DNA from: Dactylosporangium aurantiacum
GTDB taxonomy: Bacteria > Actinomycetota > Actinomycetes > Mycobacteriales > Micromonosporaceae
Assembly: GCF_000716715.1 (NCBI RefSeq)
Contig: NZ_JNYJ01000048.1
Span: forward strand, 1 to 64,000
Direction of reading: 5' to 3'
DNA: 64,000 nt
A program made the translations under genes and the position numbers. The notes beneath the pieces are model-generated. The model did not search any database. It was not told the DNA's origin and worked only from the letters and a program-made list of their open reading frames with translations. Positions 49,516 through 58,429 of this stretch are shown here, in pieces (position 1 is the first letter of the stretch; each line of letters opens with the position of its first letter).

Positions 49516-50672
49516 AGGTCGCCATGCTCGTCAAGACCGACGACGGCGGCCGGTGGACCCTGCCGCACCTCGACGAGCTGCGCGGGCGCGGCCACGACGT
49601 GGTCGCGGTCCTGCCGCCCGGCAGCGAGGGCCGGCTGCGCAAGGCCCTGCACGACCGCGGGATCGACGTCGTGCAGTCCGCGTTCGACTTCCGGTTCCGC
49701 CCCTCGCCGGCCACCGCGGCCGGGCTGCTCGGCCTGCGCCGCCAGTTGCGCGCGCTCGCCCCGGACGTGTTGCACTACCACCTGTACGCCTCCGCGCTCG
49801 CCACCCGGATCGCGAGCCTGCGCCTGCCCGCCCGGCGGGTGCACATGGTGGCCGGGCCGCTGTACCTCGAGTCGCCGCTGATCCGGCTGGTGGAGCGGCT
49901 GCTGTGCCGCCTCGACACGGTCGTCGTCGGCGGCAGCGAGCACACCGCCGCGCGCTACCGCCGCATCGGCATGCCCGCCGCCCGGGTCACCGCGATCCCG
50001 TACGGCGTGGACACCGCGCATTTCACGCCCCCGTCGCCGGCCTACCGGGCCGCCTGCCGGGACGCGTTCGGCGTCGCCCCCGGCACGTTCACCGCCTGCA
50101 TGGTCGCCTACGTGTACCCGCCGAAGCGGCTCACCCACCGCGGCCGCGGCATCAAGGGCCACGACGTGCTGCTCGAGGCGTGGCGGCGCTTCCGCCGGGA
50201 GACGCCCGGCGGTGCCCGGCTCATCCTGCTCGGCGGCGGCTTCACCCCGGCCGGCGAGACCCACAAGCGGGCGCTGATGCGCCGCTTCGGCGTCGCGGAC
50301 GACCCGGGCGTCGACTGGCAGGACTCGGTCCTGGACGTGCGGGACTGCTACGCCGCCGCCGACGTCAGCATCAGCCCGTCACTGTCGGAGAACCACGGCG
50401 CCGCGCTGGAGGCGGGCGCGATGGGCGTGCCGAGCATCGTCTCCGACGCCGGGGCGCTGCCGGAGACCGTGGACCCGTCGACCGGCTGGACCGTGCCCCG
50501 CGATGACGTCGACGCGCTCGTCGCCGCCCTGCACGAGGCGCACGCCGAGTTCCGCAGCGGCGTGCTGCGCCGGCGCGGGCAGCTCGCCCGGGCCCGCACC
50601 GAGGCGCGCTTCGCGCAGGACCGGGCCGCCGCCGCGGTCGCCGACGTGCTGGAACGGGTCGCCCGAAGATGA
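49512..50672 (+). CDS. Glycosyltransferase family 4
   Basis: 386 residues with GT-B fold: N-terminal acceptor domain (MKVAMLVKTDDGGRWTLPHL) and C-terminal donor domain with E-x7-E in SPSLSENHGAALEAGAMG. It adds a sugar from a nucleotide donor to the lipid-linked unit at the cytoplasmic face. ATG 49512 overlaps the acetyltransferase stop. Sugar specificity is not readable. Its stop overlaps ATG 50669 of the flippase gene. Confidence 0.9.
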   Translation: MKVAMLVKTDDGGRWTLPHLDELRGRGHDVVAVLPPGSEGRLRKALHDRGIDVVQSAFDFRFRPSPATAAGLLGLRRQLRALAPDVLHYHLYASALATRIASLRLPARRVHMVAGPLYLESPLIRLVERLLCRLDTVVVGGSEHTAARYRRIGMPAARVTAIPYGVDTAHFTPPSPAYRAACRDAFGVAPGTFTACMVAYVYPPKRLTHRGRGIKGHDVLLEAWRRFRRETPGGARLILLGGGFTPAGETHKRALMRRFGVADDPGVDWQDSVLDVRDCYAAADVSISPSLSENHGAALEAGAMGVPSIVSDAGALPETVDPSTGWTVPRDDVDALVAALHEAHAEFRSGVLRRRGQLARARTEARFAQDRAAAAVADVLERVARR

Positions 50673-52012
50673 CCCAGCTGCGACCCGTCAATCCCTCCGG
50701 CGGTCCGGCCGCCCGCCCGGCCGGCCGGCAGTCGCCGCGCCAGACGCTGCGCCCGTCCGTGCGCCCCCGGGTCCGGCACGCGCGGCGGCCGTCCTTCGCC
50801 CGCAACGTCGGCTGGGGCGTCGCCGGCAACGCCGGATACGCCCTGTGCCAGTGGCTCGTCCTCGTCGTCGTGGCCCGGCTCGGCACCCCGGCGATGGTCG
50901 GCGACTATGCGCTCGGCCTGGCCGTCGGCGCCCCGCTGGTGCTGCTGGCGAACCTGTCGTTGCGTACCGTCCTGGTCACCGACACCGTCCACGAGCACCC
51001 GTTCCGGCGGTACCTGCGGGTCCGCGCCGGCGGGATGGCCGTCGCCGTCACCGCGGTCTGCGCCGCCGCGTGGATCTTCGACCTGCCCGCCGCGGTGGTC
51101 ATCCCCGTCGGCGTGGCCAAGGCGTTCGACGGCATCGGCGACATCTACCTCGGCCTGCTGCAGCGCCACCACGACCAGCGCGCCGTCGCCGCCGCCCAGG
51201 TCGTCAACGGCGCGCTCACCGTCGGGCTGACCGCGGTGCTGCTCGCCGCGACCGGCAGCGTCGCCTGGGCCGCCGCCGGGTCCGCGATGGGCTCGCTCAT
51301 CGCGTGGCTCGGCTGCTGCGTCCCGCTCGCCTCGCGGGTCCTGGACGCCGACGCCCGCACCAGCGTGCCCAGGCGGCACCGGCACCGCTCCAGCCCGCCC
51401 GGCCCCGGTGCCCTGGTCTGGACGGCGCTGCCGCTCGGCCTCGCCTCCGGACTCACCTCGCTGACCGCGAACGTGCCCCGCTACGCGCTGCAGGACCAGC
51501 TCGGCGCCGCCGCCCTCGGCGCGTTCGCCGCCGCCGGGTACCTGGTCCTCACCGGCAACCTGCTCGTCTCCGCCGTCGCGCAGACGCTCCTGCCGCGCCT
51601 GGTCGAGCTGCGCACCACCGGCGCCCGGGACCGCTTCGCCGCGCTGGTGCGCCAGGCGCTGACCGGTGTCGCCGTCGCCGGCGTGCTGGCCGTGTGGGCC
51701 GCCGAGCTGTTCGGCGCGGGCGTGCTGCGGGCCGTCTACGGCGACGGGTACGCCGAGGACGCCGGCACCCTCACCGTCCTCACCGTCGCCACCGCCGTCG
51801 CCGCCACCTGCTTCGTGCTGGACGCCGCGCTGTCGGCGGTGCGCCGCTTCACCGGCCAGCTCGCCGTCAACGCCGCGGTCCTGGCCGCCGCGGTCCTTGC
51901 CGCACTGGTGCTGGTGCCGCGGTACGGCATCACCGGCGCGGCCTGGGCCACCGCCGTGGCCGCCGCGGTCCACGCCGGCCTGAAATGGGAGCTGCTGCGG
52001 CGTGAGCTTTGA
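50669..52012 (+). CDS. Wzx-type polysaccharide flippase
   Basis: 447 residues with about twelve transmembrane helices (NVGWGVAGNAGYALCQWLVL; YALGLAVGAPLVLLANLSL; GAFAAAGYLVLTGNLL; TLTVLTVATAVAATCFVLDA). The shape and its place after GT4 and before the polymerase fit the Wzx/MATE-like exporter that flips the undecaprenyl-linked unit. The first 45 residues are a basic, Pro/Arg-rich cytoplasmic tail. Starts at ATG 50669 in an ATGA overlap with the upstream gene; overlaps the polymerase gene by 11 bp. Confidence 0.87.
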   Translation: MTQLRPVNPSGGPAARPAGRQSPRQTLRPSVRPRVRHARRPSFARNVGWGVAGNAGYALCQWLVLVVVARLGTPAMVGDYALGLAVGAPLVLLANLSLRTVLVTDTVHEHPFRRYLRVRAGGMAVAVTAVCAAAWIFDLPAAVVIPVGVAKAFDGIGDIYLGLLQRHHDQRAVAAAQVVNGALTVGLTAVLLAATGSVAWAAAGSAMGSLIAWLGCCVPLASRVLDADARTSVPRRHRHRSSPPGPGALVWTALPLGLASGLTSLTANVPRYALQDQLGAAALGAFAAAGYLVLTGNLLVSAVAQTLLPRLVELRTTGARDRFAALVRQALTGVAVAGVLAVWAAELFGAGVLRAVYGDGYAEDAGTLTVLTVATAVAATCFVLDAALSAVRRFTGQLAVNAAVLAAAVLAALVLVPRYGITGAAWATAVAAAVHAGLKWELLRREL

Positions 52013-53225
52013 CCCGTGGTACGCGGTGCTGCTGGCCGGGCTGGTGATCCCGGTGCTGCTGCTGGTGGGCGGGGGCCGCGACGTGCTCGCCTACGTCGCC
52101 GCGTACTTCTTCCTCTTCGGCTTCGGCCCCGTCGTCAGCCACCTGCTCGGCGGCTCGATCTACTTCGGCATCAACACCGCGCTCATCGACCGCGCGGCGC
52201 TGGGGCTGCTGCTCGCCTTCGCCGGCGTGCTCACCGGCGGCCTGCTCGTGCGGCAGCGCCGCGACCTGGCCGGCACCGGCGGTGCCGCCGGTGCCGGGGG
52301 TGCCGCCGGCGCGGGGGGTGCCGGCGGCACCACCCACCGCTTCCCGTTGCTGCCGGTCGTGCTGGTCGCGCTGACCCTCTACGCGACGACGGTCCTGGTC
52401 CTCGGCGGCACCGGCTTCCTGGCCGGCACCAAGATCGACCGCATCGGCGTCGCCGGCCCCGGCCACTACGACTACCTGCTGTTCGAGATGTTCGCCTGCG
52501 CGCTGTACTTCATGGCCGACGGCAGCGGCGCCGGGCGCTTCACGTACCGGCTGAACCTCGTCGTCTACGTCGTCTACTGCCTGTCGACCGGCGAGCGGGA
52601 CTTCGTCTTCGTCCTGTTCAGCATCATCCTGCACCGGGAGCTGGCCCGTGGCGGCTCCTTCGCCAGGCCCGCCGGCTACGGCGCCGTGCTGCTGCTCGGC
52701 GCCACCGCGATCTTCAGCCTCCGCGGCGGCGGGCCGGCCGGCACCACGCAGGTGCTCAACCAGGGGTCCGTGCTGTTCGTCGACACGTGGGTCATGACGC
52801 ACGTGCCGGCCGTCGACCCGTTCACGCACGGCGCCACCTACTGGCACGCCGTGCTGAATCTCGTGCCCGGGCACGCCCAGCCGCCGCTGGCGCAGTGGCT
52901 CGTCGACCGGTATGCCCCGGGCAGCGCGTCCGGCTACGGCTTCTCCCTGACCGGCGAGGCGTACCTGAACTACGGGCTGTGGGGCATCCCGGTGCTGTTC
53001 GCCGGCCTCACCGTCGTGCACCGGCTGCTGATCAACCGCATCGACCGGGCGCCGGTCTACGCGTACGCGAGCGTGCTGTTCACGGTCGCCTGGATGTACG
53101 GCTTCCGCGGCGAGAGCGCCGGCCTGCTCAAGACCTGCGTCTACGGGCTCGTCTTCTACGGCGTGCTGCGCCTGGTCTCGGTGCGCGGCGAGGAGGAGGT
53201 GACGGCGCGGTGCGTCTCGTCGTGA
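52002..53225 (+). CDS. Wzy-like O-antigen/exopolysaccharide polymerase
   Basis: 407 residues with about ten transmembrane helices and a large outer loop (GGPAGTTQVLNQGSVLFVD; FTHGATYWHAVLNLVPGH), as in oligosaccharide-repeat polymerases. It would join lipid-linked units on the outer face. A Gly/Ala-rich run near residues 87-107 is a low-complexity spacer loop between helices. GTG 52002 overlaps the flippase end. Sequence conservation is too low to name the linkage. Confidence 0.78.
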   Translation: MSFDPWYAVLLAGLVIPVLLLVGGGRDVLAYVAAYFFLFGFGPVVSHLLGGSIYFGINTALIDRAALGLLLAFAGVLTGGLLVRQRRDLAGTGGAAGAGGAAGAGGAGGTTHRFPLLPVVLVALTLYATTVLVLGGTGFLAGTKIDRIGVAGPGHYDYLLFEMFACALYFMADGSGAGRFTYRLNLVVYVVYCLSTGERDFVFVLFSIILHRELARGGSFARPAGYGAVLLLGATAIFSLRGGGPAGTTQVLNQGSVLFVDTWVMTHVPAVDPFTHGATYWHAVLNLVPGHAQPPLAQWLVDRYAPGSASGYGFSLTGEAYLNYGLWGIPVLFAGLTVVHRLLINRIDRAPVYAYASVLFTVAWMYGFRGESAGLLKTCVYGLVFYGVLRLVSVRGEEEVTARCVSS

Positions 53226-54430
53226 GCTGTGAGCAGCGGTACGTCCGCACCCCGGACGGCCGGGTCTGGTCCACCACCGGCGGCGCGTACGACTTCTGGC
53301 AGCGGTACCTGACCGTCTTCGACGAGGTACGGGTCGTGGCCAGGGTCGCCGAGCGGCCGGGCCGCCCGCCGGACGCGCGGCGCGTCGACGGGGAGCACGT
53401 CACCGTGCGCGCCGTGCCGCACTACGTGGGCCCGCTGCAGTACCTGCTGCGGCTGCGCGGAGTGCGCGCCGCCGTGCGTACCGCGGTCGAGCCCGGCGAC
53501 GCCGCCCTGCTGCGGGTGCCGTCGCCGATCGGCACGCTGCTGCACCGCCGCCTGCGCCGCCGGGGATGGCCGTTCGGGCTGGAGGTGGTCGGCGACCCCT
53601 ACGACGTGTTCGCCCCCGAAGTCATGCGCCACCCGCTGCGCCCGCTGCTGCGCGCCTGGTTCACCGCCAGGCTGCGCTTCCAGTGCCGCACCGCCGTCGC
53701 CGTCGCCTACGTCACCGAGCGGGCGCTGCAGTCGCGGTACCCGGCCGCGCCCGGGGCGGTGACGGCCGCGTACTCCAGCATCCAGCTCGACGAGCCGGCG
53801 TTCGTCGACCGGCCCCGCGCCCCCGCCGCACCCAAGGTCGCGGTCCGGCTGGTGTCCGTCGGCTCGCTCGAGATGCCGTACAAGGGGATCGACACCCTCA
53901 TCGAGGCGCTGCCGATCCTGGTGCGGGCCGGCCTGGAGGCGCACCTCGTGCACCTGGGCGACGGCCGCTGCCGCCCCGACCTGGAGCGCCTCGTCCGGCA
54001 GCGGCGCCTCGGCGGGCGGGTCGCGTTCGCCGGTGCCGTGCCGCCCGGCGCGGCCGTGCGGCTGTTCCTCGACGACGCCGACCTGTTCGTGCTCCCGTCG
54101 CGGACCGAAGGGCTGCCCAGAGCGCTGATCGAGGCGATGGCCCGGGCCCTGCCCGCGGTCGGTACCCGCGTTGGCGGCACCCCGGAGCTGCTGGACCCGG
54201 CGCACCTGGTGCCGCCCGACGACCCGGTCGCCCTCGCCTACGCGATCACCGCCCTGGTCGCGGACCCGGCGGCGGCCGCGGCCGCGTCGCGACGCAACCT
54301 CGCCCGCGCCCGCGGCTACGCCGCCGACACCCTGGCCCGGCGGCGCACCGACTTCTACCGCGCCCTGCGCGTCATCACCCAGCCAGCACAGGTCAAGGAG
54401 GTCGTCGGCGGTGCCCGACAGCTCGACTGA
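53210..54430 (+). CDS. Glycosyltransferase family 4 (second)
   Basis: 406 residues. GTG 53210 has AGGAGGAGG ending 10 bp upstream, at the end of the polymerase gene, which it overlaps by 16 bp. It has a GT-B donor domain with VSVGSLEMPYKGIDTLIEAL, VHLGDGRCRPDLERL and the acceptor-donor E-x7-E in PSRTEGLPRALIEAMARALP. It should add a later sugar of the repeat unit. Overlaps the DUF4012 gene start by 20 bp. Confidence 0.9.
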   Translation: MRLVVSCEQRYVRTPDGRVWSTTGGAYDFWQRYLTVFDEVRVVARVAERPGRPPDARRVDGEHVTVRAVPHYVGPLQYLLRLRGVRAAVRTAVEPGDAALLRVPSPIGTLLHRRLRRRGWPFGLEVVGDPYDVFAPEVMRHPLRPLLRAWFTARLRFQCRTAVAVAYVTERALQSRYPAAPGAVTAAYSSIQLDEPAFVDRPRAPAAPKVAVRLVSVGSLEMPYKGIDTLIEALPILVRAGLEAHLVHLGDGRCRPDLERLVRQRRLGGRVAFAGAVPPGAAVRLFLDDADLFVLPSRTEGLPRALIEAMARALPAVGTRVGGTPELLDPAHLVPPDDPVALAYAITALVADPAAAAAASRRNLARARGYAADTLARRRTDFYRALRVITQPAQVKEVVGGARQLD

Positions 54431-56228
54431 GATCACCGGGGTCCGATCGCACCTGCGGGCGCTGCTGCGCACCCGGCGGCGCAGGGCGGTGCTCGCCGCC
54501 GCCGTCGTGCTGGTGCTCGCCGCCGGGCTTGGCCTGCGGCTGCTCGTCGTCGCCGGCTCGGCCGCCGGGCACCTGCGGCGCGCCGCCACGCTGGTCGGCA
54601 CCCTGGAGCGGTCACTGCGCGCGGGCGACCTGACCGCCGCCCGGCGCGCGACCGCGGACCTGCGCCGGCAGACGGACGCCGCCCGCGCCGACACGCAGGG
54701 CCTCACCTGGGGGCTGGGGACCGCCGCCCCGGTCGCCGGCGACGACCTCACCGCGGTCGGCGCGGTCGCCCGGATCGTCGACGACCTCGCCGACCGGGTC
54801 CTGCCGCCGCTGCTGGACGCGGCCGGTGGCCTGCAGACGACGCTCGCCGGCGACCACGACCCGCGAGGGCTGGCGGCGGTCACCGCGGCCGCGCCGAAGA
54901 TCGCCGCCGCGGGCGCGCTGGCCCGCTCGGCGCAGCGGCGCCTGGCCGCCCTCGACCGCGACGGTCTCGACCCGCGGGTCCGCGCCGCGGTCGACCGGCT
55001 CGACGACGGGCTGCGGCGGGTCGTGCCGCTGCTGGAGCCGGTCGCCCGGGCGGCCAGGCTGCTGCCCGCGATGCTCGGCGCCGCCGGGCCCCGCACGTAT
55101 CTCGTGCTCTTCCAGAACCTCGCCGAGGTGCGGGCCACCGGCGGCATGATGGGCGCGTACGTGGTGCTGCGGGCCGACCGGGGCGCGATCGGCATCGTCG
55201 AGCAGGGCGCCGCGGCGACCGGCATCGGCACGTTCCCGGAGCCGGTGCTGCCGCTCGACCCCGACCAGGAGGAGCTGCACACCGACCGGCTCGGCACGTT
55301 CCCCGCCGACGTGAACCTCACCCCCGACTTCCCGACCGCGGCGGCGCTGTACCGCGAGATGTACCGGCTGCGCTCGGGCCGTGCCGTCGACGGTGTCCTG
55401 GCCACCGACCCCGTGGCGCTGGCCTACCTGCTGCAGGCGACCGGGCCCGTCGACGTCGCCGGTGGCCCGCCGCTGACCGGGGCGACCGCGGTGCGCCGGC
55501 TGCTGTCGGACGTGTACCTGACGATCCCCGACCAGGCGTCGCAGGACGCGTTCTTCGCCGGCGCGGCCAAGGCCGTGTTCGACAAGCTGACCACCGCCGC
55601 GTTCTCCACCGCGGCGCTCGTGCCGGCGCTGCGGCGGGCGGCCCAGGAGCGGCGGCTGCTCGCCTGGAGCGCGCACCCGCAGGAGCAGGCGGAGATCGCC
55701 GCGACCGCCTTCGCCGGCACCCTGCCCGCCGAGGACGGCGCCCGGCCGACCGTCGGGGTGTTCCTCAACGACGGCACGGGCGCCAAGCTCGGCTACTACC
55801 TGACCCGCGAGGCGGGGCTGAGCGCCGGCGAGTGCCTGGAGGACGGCTCCCGGCACCTGAAGCTCACCGTGCGGCTCGCCTCGACCGCGCCGAGCGCCGG
55901 GCTGCCGCGCAGCGTCCTCGGCCTCGGCCTGGCCGGCGAGTACGTGATCCGCACCAACGTCATGGTGTACCTGCCCAGCGGCGGCGCGCCGGTGGACGCC
56001 ACCCAGGACGGCGCGCCGGTCGACTACGGCAGCGGCTTCGAGCTGGGCCGCACCGTCGCGGTCTTCACCGTCGACCTGGCCCCCGGGCGCAGCAGCACGC
56101 TGGAGCTGAACCTCATCACGGGTCCGCTGCCGGTGCCGGGGGCCGCGTTCACGCCGCGCCTGCTCACCACCCCGGGCATCGCACCCTGGACGCTCCGGTT
56201 GCAATCCGCCGAGGCATGCGGCAAATGA
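54411..56228 (+). CDS. DUF4012-family membrane-anchored protein
   Basis: 605 residues. One N-terminal transmembrane segment (VLAAAVVLVLAAGLGLRLLV) leads to an outer helical region and a large DUF4012 domain (TYLVLFQNLAEVRATGGMMG; VNLTPDFPTAAALYREMY; GPVDVAGGPPLTGATAVRRL). Members are common in actinobacterial capsule loci; their role is unknown, possibly in polymer export or attachment. GTG 54411 has AAGGAGG at 54395-54401. Position after the second GT4 gene supports a role in the same locus. Confidence 0.88.
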   Translation: MPDSSTEITGVRSHLRALLRTRRRRAVLAAAVVLVLAAGLGLRLLVVAGSAAGHLRRAATLVGTLERSLRAGDLTAARRATADLRRQTDAARADTQGLTWGLGTAAPVAGDDLTAVGAVARIVDDLADRVLPPLLDAAGGLQTTLAGDHDPRGLAAVTAAAPKIAAAGALARSAQRRLAALDRDGLDPRVRAAVDRLDDGLRRVVPLLEPVARAARLLPAMLGAAGPRTYLVLFQNLAEVRATGGMMGAYVVLRADRGAIGIVEQGAAATGIGTFPEPVLPLDPDQEELHTDRLGTFPADVNLTPDFPTAAALYREMYRLRSGRAVDGVLATDPVALAYLLQATGPVDVAGGPPLTGATAVRRLLSDVYLTIPDQASQDAFFAGAAKAVFDKLTTAAFSTAALVPALRRAAQERRLLAWSAHPQEQAEIAATAFAGTLPAEDGARPTVGVFLNDGTGAKLGYYLTREAGLSAGECLEDGSRHLKLTVRLASTAPSAGLPRSVLGLGLAGEYVIRTNVMVYLPSGGAPVDATQDGAPVDYGSGFELGRTVAVFTVDLAPGRSSTLELNLITGPLPVPGAAFTPRLLTTPGIAPWTLRLQSAEACGK

Positions 56229-56253
56229 TGAAAAATGCCCATATCGGGGTGAT

Positions 56254-57030
56254 GTGAAGTCTACGGTGAAATTTATGCGACCCCGAACAAGATCCGCATT
56301 GACCGCCCTCGCGGGGGCACTCGTCGCGGCGGCAGTGCTGGGAGCACCGACCGCAGCGCACGCCGAACCCGGTGGCGCCGCTGCGGCAGCAGCCAACTAT
56401 CCGGCGCCGGAGCCCGTCGTCAGGGTGAGCTCCGCCTCCGTCAGCACCGGTGGCGCGGTCCGCATCGCGGGGAAGCGGTTCCTTCCCGGCGAGCCGATCT
56501 CGATCCGTGTCAAGTACCGCATCACCCGGCACTCGGGCGGCTTCGACAGCCCGTTCCCGGCCAGGGTGAGCGGGGACCGCCGCGCCGACGAGGACGGCAG
56601 GTTCTCCGCCAAGGTCCGGCTCACGTCGCCGGGCTACGCCACCATCAAGGTCACCGGCAAGAAGTCGGGACAGTCGGCCTCCGTCACCGTGCGGGTGCTC
56701 GCCTGGCGCGGCTCGTACAGCTTCGGTGGCGACGACTTCTTCGCCGGCACGCCGCTCGGCGACGGCGTGCGCGACAACGGCGGCCACCACCGCTGGGACG
56801 GCGGCGACCGGCCGGCCGGCTTCTACGGCCCGTTCTTCGGCGGCTGGAGCCCGTTCCGGCTGTCCGGCAACGAGACCAGCCTCAACGACACCGCCGGTGC
56901 CGGCAGCGACAACCTCGCCGCGCAGGGCCAGCCGGACCCCGTCCACGGCGCCGACCTGGTCGCCGGCCTGCTCGGCCTCACCGCACTCGTCGGCAGCGGC
57001 CTCATGCTGCGCCGCCGCCGCGTCTCCTAG
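56254..57030 (+). CDS. Exported surface protein with Ig-like domain and C-terminal membrane anchor
   Basis: 258 residues. A signal peptide (ALTALAGALVAAAVLGAPTA) is followed by a beta-rich domain with an IPT/Ig-like look (VSTGGAVRIAGKRFLPGEPI; GYATIKVTGKKSGQSASVTV), a Gly/Trp/Phe-rich segment (GFYGPFFGGWSPF), and a C-terminal transmembrane helix ending in RRRR. No LPxTG motif precedes the helix, so it is likely membrane-anchored, not sortase-linked. The GTG 56254 start is used; ATG 56275 is equally possible. Function unknown; lies at the end of the locus's co-directional chain. Confidence 0.7.
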   Translation: MKSTVKFMRPRTRSALTALAGALVAAAVLGAPTAAHAEPGGAAAAAANYPAPEPVVRVSSASVSTGGAVRIAGKRFLPGEPISIRVKYRITRHSGGFDSPFPARVSGDRRADEDGRFSAKVRLTSPGYATIKVTGKKSGQSASVTVRVLAWRGSYSFGGDDFFAGTPLGDGVRDNGGHHRWDGGDRPAGFYGPFFGGWSPFRLSGNETSLNDTAGAGSDNLAAQGQPDPVHGADLVAGLLGLTALVGSGLMLRRRRVS

Positions 57031-57060
57031 CCGCAGCCATCACCCAACACGTCAATGCGT

Positions 57061-57096
57061 TCGACCCGTCGGCCCTCGTCACGGCCGGCGGGTCGA
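57061..57096 (+). terminator. Hairpin terminator after the surface-protein gene
   Basis: Inverted arms TCGACCCG (57061-57068) and CGGGTCGA (57089-57096), extended inward by CGGCC/GGCCG, with a short loop. It sits 30 bp after the stop. Confidence 0.65.
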
Positions 57097-57119
57097 GTGT
57101 TCCCACCCTTAGGATGATC

Positions 57120-58382
57120 ATGGGCAGAACAGTCATCATCGGGCAGGGCTACGTCGGCCTGCCGCTCGCCATGCGGGCGGTCGAAGCGGGCGACGACGTC
57201 GTCGGGCTCGACGTCGACACCGACCGGGTCAAGTCTCTCGGCGCCGGCATCTCCTTCGTCGAGGACGTGCCGGACGACCGGCTCGCCTGGGCGCTGGAAA
57301 CCGGGCGGTACCGCCCGAGCGACGACTACGCCGACGCCGCCGGCTTCGACACCTGCGCGATCACCGTGCCGACGCCGCTCACCGACGGCGTGCCCGACAT
57401 CAGCCACATCGAACAGGCCGCGTTGCGGCTCGCCCCGCACCTGCGGACCGGCTGCACCGTCATCCTCGAGTCCACCACCTACCCCGGCACCACCGAGACC
57501 GTCCTGCGGCCGCTGCTCGAGCACGCGTCCGGGCTCAGCACACCGGACGACTTCTTCCTCGGCTACAGCCCTGAGCGCATCGACCCCGGCAACCCGACCT
57601 GGCACCTGGACAACACGCCGAAGCTCGTCTCCGGCATCGACGAGGCGTCCCTGGCCGCGACGATGCGGTTCTACCAGCGGTTCGTCGAGCGCCTGGTGCC
57701 CGTCTCCGCGCCGCGGACCGCCGAGCTGACCAAGCTGTTCGAGAACACGTTCCGGCACATCAACATCGCCCTGGTCAACGAGCTTGCCATCGTCGCCAAC
57801 CAGCTCGGCGTCGACGTGCGCGAGGCGATCGGCGCCGCCGCGACCAAACCGTTCGGGTTCATGGCGTTCGAGCCCGGCCCCGGCGTCGGCGGGCACTGCC
57901 TGCCGATCGACCCGTCCTACCTGTCCTGGCAGGTCAAGCGCGAGGTCGGGCAGCGCTTCCGGTTCATCGAACTGGCCAACGACGTGAACGAGGGGATGCC
58001 CCGCTACGTCGTGCAGCGCCTCGCCGCCGGCCTCAACACCCGCTGCAAGCCGGTCAAGGGCAGCCGGATCCTGCTGCTGGGCCTGGCGTACAAGAGCAAC
58101 GTCGGCGACCTGCGCGAGTCACCCGCCCGCGCCGTCGCCGAGCTGCTCGTCGCGCAGGGCGCCGACGTGCACGCCGTCGAGCCGCACGCGTCGCAGCGCG
58201 ACACCGGCCACGTCGGCGGCGTGACCATCGTCGATCTGACCCCGGCCGAGCTGGCCGCCGCCGACGCCGTCGTGCTGCTCACCGACCACGACGACTTCGA
58301 CTACGACATGGTCGAGCGGCACGCCCGGTACGTCTTCGACACCCGGGCCCGCTGCTACGGCGATGCCGTCGAACGCCTGTAA
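57120..58382 (+). CDS. Nucleotide-sugar dehydrogenase (UDP-glucose/UDP-HexNAc dehydrogenase family)
   Basis: 420 residues. The N-terminal Rossmann domain has IIGQGYVGLPLAMRAVEAG, a middle domain has the STTYPGTTE motif, and the catalytic Cys is in GVGGHCLPIDP (Cys 260). This enzyme oxidises the 6-OH of a UDP-sugar twice to the uronic acid, using NAD. The sequence style (WbpA/WecC-like, GVGGHC) suggests UDP-HexNAc as donor, but UDP-Glc is possible. ATG 57120 is chosen with AGGA at 57111; ATG 57114 is close. It supplies an acidic sugar to the polymer. Confidence 0.92.
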   Translation: MGRTVIIGQGYVGLPLAMRAVEAGDDVVGLDVDTDRVKSLGAGISFVEDVPDDRLAWALETGRYRPSDDYADAAGFDTCAITVPTPLTDGVPDISHIEQAALRLAPHLRTGCTVILESTTYPGTTETVLRPLLEHASGLSTPDDFFLGYSPERIDPGNPTWHLDNTPKLVSGIDEASLAATMRFYQRFVERLVPVSAPRTAELTKLFENTFRHINIALVNELAIVANQLGVDVREAIGAAATKPFGFMAFEPGPGVGGHCLPIDPSYLSWQVKREVGQRFRFIELANDVNEGMPRYVVQRLAAGLNTRCKPVKGSRILLLGLAYKSNVGDLRESPARAVAELLVAQGADVHAVEPHASQRDTGHVGGVTIVDLTPAELAAADAVVLLTDHDDFDYDMVERHARYVFDTRARCYGDAVERL

Positions 58383-58429
58383 TCCATCGATGTGAGGCGG
58401 CGCCACGTCCGTCGGGTAGCTTTGCCCGC

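Noticed and set aside
56254..57030. Sortase-anchored surface protein
   Set aside because: It has a C-terminal helix and basic tail but no LPxTG-like motif before the helix.
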